This document shows, piece by piece, positions 61,856 through 64,000 of a DNA stretch of 64,000 bases (positions are counted from its first letter, which is position 1; each line of letters begins with the position of its first letter). The notes under the pieces are model-generated. The model was given only the letters and a program-made list of their open reading frames with translations. It was not told the origin of the DNA and did not search any database. Both the position numbers and the translations under genes were made by a program. This DNA comes from Azospirillum oryzae (GTDB lineage Bacteria; Pseudomonadota; Alphaproteobacteria; Azospirillales; Azospirillaceae), in the NCBI RefSeq assembly GCF_008364795.1, contig NZ_VTTM01000015.1, positions 1 to 64,000 of the forward strand, read 5' to 3'.

Positions 61856-64000
61856 TCAGCTGACGATGCCGCCGCGGCTGAAGGGCAGGGTCTGGAGGGG
61901 CTGTCCGGTCACCGAGAAGACGGCGTTCGCCACCGCCGGTGCCACGGTCGGGACGCCGGGTTCGCCGGCGCCGGTCGGCCGTTCGTGCGACGGCACGATG
62001 TGGACCTCCACCGCCGGCATGTCCGACATCCGCATCGGCAGATAGCTGTCGAAGTTGGCCTGATCCACCTTGCCGTCGGTCATGGTGATCTCGTCGCGCA
62101 GCGCATGGCCGATGCCCCAGCCGGCGCCGCCCTCCATCTGCGCCTTGACGATGTCGGGGTTGACGACCTCGCCGCAATCGACGGCGACGACGACGCGGTC
62201 CACCTTGATCTGCCCCTTGGCGTCGACCGACACGTCGGCGACATGGGCGACATAGGTGTTGAAGCTTTCATGCACGGCGACGCCGCGGCCCTTGCCCTGC
62301 GGCAGGGGCTGGCCCCAGCCGGCCTTCTCCGCCGCCAGCTTCAGCACGCCGGCCAGACGCGGATGATCCCTCAGCATCTCCATGCGGAAGGCCACCGGGT
62401 CCTTGCCGGCCGCCTTGGCGAGGCGGTCGATCATCACCTCCTTGGCATAAGCCGTGTGGGTGTGCCCGACCGAGCGCCACCACAGCGTCGTGACCGGCGA
62501 GGCGACGGTGTGCGCGTCGACCGCGAGGTTCGCCACCGGATAGGCCATGTCCGACGCGCCCTCGACCATCGTCGCGTCGACGCCGTTCTTGACCATCACC
62601 GCCTCGAACGGCGTGCCGGCCATGAAGCTCTGGCCGACGATGCGTTGCTTCCAGCCGACCAGATCGCCCTTGGCATCGACCGCCGCCGTGATCTTGTGCA
62701 GGACCAGCGGGCGGTAACGGCCGCCCTTGATGTCGTCCTCGCGCGTCCAGACCAGATGCACCGGGGCCTTGGGATAGGCCTTGGCGATCATCACCGCCTC
62801 GGCGATGTAATCGGCGCTGGGGGTGGCGCGCCGGCCGAAGCTGCCGCCGGCCCACTGGGTCTCGATCTTCACCTGCTCCGGCTTGCAGCCCAGGATGTGG
62901 GCGGCGACCATCTGCTCGACCGTCTGGAACTGCGACCCGGCCCAGATGGTGCAGCCACCCTCCGGGTTCAGCGCCACCACGGCGTTCAGCGGCTCCATCG
63001 GCGCATGGGCGAGGTAGGGGAAGACGAACTCGCCCTCCACCACATGGCCGCCCTTGGCCTTGGCGTCGGCGATGGCCTTCTCCGCATCGCCCTTGGCGGC
63101 GGCCACGTCACCCGGCTTTTCCGCCGCCTTGCGGTAGTCGGCCAGCATGGCGTCGGTGCCGCGGGTCTCGGCCTTGGCGTCGTCCCAGGTGACCGTCAGC
63201 GCCTCGCGGCCCTTGATGGCGGCCCAGGTGTTCTTCGCGATCACCGCGACGCCGACCGGCAGGCTGACCACGTCGATGACGCCCGGCACCTTGCGGGCGG
63301 CGGCGTCATCGACGCTCTTCACCGTGCCGCCGAAGCGCGGGCTGCGGGCCAGCACCGCCGTCACCTGACCGGGGCGTCGGATGTCCATGGCGAAGATGGC
63401 GGTGCCGTTGGTCTTGCTGACATGGTCCAGACGGTGCAGGTCCGGCTTGCCGATCAGCACATAGTCCTTCTTGTCCTTCAGCTTGACCTGCTGCGGCACC
63501 GGCAGCTTCGCCGCCTCCTCCGCCAACTCGCCGAAGGTCAGGCTGCGGTTGCTGGCGGCATGGCGAACGACACCCTTCGACACCGTCACCTCGCCGGCCG
63601 GCACCTTCCAGCGGGCAGCGGCGGCGGCGACCAGCATGGCGCGGGCGGCGGCGCCGGCCATGCGCAGCTCGTCCCAGCTGTTGGCGACGGCGGTGGAGCC
63701 GCCGGTGCCCTGGACGCCGAAGAAGTGGTTGGCGTACAGCTTCTGGTCGGCCGGGGCGAAGGCGCCGCGCACCTGGGACCAGTCGGCGTCAAGCTCCTCC
63801 GCCGCGATGGTGGCAAGGCCGGTGACGATGCCCTGGCCCTTGTCCAGATGCTTGGCCAGCACGGTGACCGTGTTGTCCGGCGCGACGATGATGAAGGCGT
63901 GCGGGCGCGGGTCGGCCGGGCCGACGATCTTGGGTGCCGCTTCCGCGGCCAGCGCCGGCATCGGCAGATGCGCGCCGATGACCAGCGCGCCGGCCCCGAC
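61856..64000 (-). CDS. Xanthine dehydrogenase-family molybdopterin-binding subunit (IorB-like), 5' end missing
   Basis: The frame runs off the right edge: codons before the internal ATG 63961 read VGAGALVIGAHLP, the hydrophobic end of a Tat-type leader, so 63961 is not the start. The visible part (about 715 residues) has HAFIIVAPDNTVTVLAKHLDKGQGIVTGLATIAAEEL, FGVQGTGGSTAVANSWDELR, the molybdopterin motif QWAGGSFGRRATPSADYIAEA and the end GEPGVPTVAPAVANAVFSVTGQPLQTLPFSRGG. This is the wording of isoquinoline 1-oxidoreductase beta subunits and related periplasmic aldehyde/heterocycle oxidases. A small [2Fe-2S] partner is not in the window. Substrate unknown. Confidence 0.9.
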   Translation of the reverse strand, partial: VGAGALVIGAHLPMPALAAEAAPKIVGPADPRPHAFIIVAPDNTVTVLAKHLDKGQGIVTGLATIAAEELDADWSQVRGAFAPADQKLYANHFFGVQGTGGSTAVANSWDELRMAGAAARAMLVAAAAARWKVPAGEVTVSKGVVRHAASNRSLTFGELAEEAAKLPVPQQVKLKDKKDYVLIGKPDLHRLDHVSKTNGTAIFAMDIRRPGQVTAVLARSPRFGGTVKSVDDAAARKVPGVIDVVSLPVGVAVIAKNTWAAIKGREALTVTWDDAKAETRGTDAMLADYRKAAEKPGDVAAAKGDAEKAIADAKAKGGHVVEGEFVFPYLAHAPMEPLNAVVALNPEGGCTIWAGSQFQTVEQMVAAHILGCKPEQVKIETQWAGGSFGRRATPSADYIAEAVMIAKAYPKAPVHLVWTREDDIKGGRYRPLVLHKITAAVDAKGDLVGWKQRIVGQSFMAGTPFEAVMVKNGVDATMVEGASDMAYPVANLAVDAHTVASPVTTLWWRSVGHTHTAYAKEVMIDRLAKAAGKDPVAFRMEMLRDHPRLAGVLKLAAEKAGWGQPLPQGKGRGVAVHESFNTYVAHVADVSVDAKGQIKVDRVVVAVDCGEVVNPDIVKAQMEGGAGWGIGHALRDEITMTDGKVDQANFDSYLPMRMSDMPAVEVHIVPSHERPTGAGEPGVPTVAPAVANAVFSVTGQPLQTLPFSRGGIVS

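Overview
The window is very GC-rich, with strong G/C preference at third codon positions. Its gene content points to an alphaproteobacterium, most likely Azospirillum or a near relative in the Rhodospirillales. The indicators are a rhizobial-type glycerol ABC importer (glpSTPQUV), a FixG/CcoG protein behind an FNR/FixK box, a TIGR02302-family protein, a FlaF-like protein and a PmtA-type methyltransferase. The genus is an inference; no 16S gene is present. Nothing looks like a prophage, integron, IS transposase or CRISPR array. It reads as core chromosome or chromid with scattered palindromic repeats.

Left part (1-9.3 kb): the 5' end of a livH-type permease, a secreted Ala/Lys-rich protein, a ROK sugar kinase, a small secreted protein, then a three-gene membrane-glycan operon (GT2, LpxB-N domain, GT39/ArnT-like). 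A DegP/Do protease lies divergent from an HTH protein with a long Ala/Pro linker. A strong terminator and tRNA-Tyr follow.

Middle-left (9.3-25 kb): a PAS histidine kinase; ccoG with an FNR/FixK-type site; unknown proteins; a di-haem peroxidase with a Fur-like box beside a uroporphyrinogen-III synthase homologue; a PmtA-like methyltransferase; a DctB/DctD two-component pair; a second GT39-like membrane protein; and a MerR regulator overlapping an acyl-CoA ligase.

Glycerol region (25-40.3 kb): on the minus strand, in transcription order, glpD-glpS-glpT-glpP-glpQ-glpU-glpV-glpK. This codes for uptake of glycerol, its phosphorylation and its oxidation to dihydroxyacetone phosphate. GlpR-type half-sites lie in front of glpD, a palindromic repeat pair sits between glpV and glpK, and a terminator follows glpK. 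The repressor glpR is on the plus strand 5 kb away, separated from the operon by a TPR-GT61 gene and a chemotaxis receptor. The two ATPases have complementary defects (GlpT lacks LSGGQ, GlpS lacks the H-loop histidine), so the transporter should have one working and one degenerate ATP site.

Right part (40.4-64 kb): guaC, uvrC, a secreted helical-barrel protein, a stress group (hemerythrin, small protein, universal stress protein, APH/AAA protein), a PagL-like barrel apparently without its catalytic residues, a FlaF-like/DUF2934 fusion, an EamA transporter, a TIGR02302 membrane protein with a glutamine-rich tail, trkA-trkH potassium uptake, a DUF4142-PRC-barrel protein, a GMC oxidoreductase, a Mug-type DNA glycosylase, a small membrane protein, and a molybdopterin-binding dehydrogenase subunit running off the right edge.
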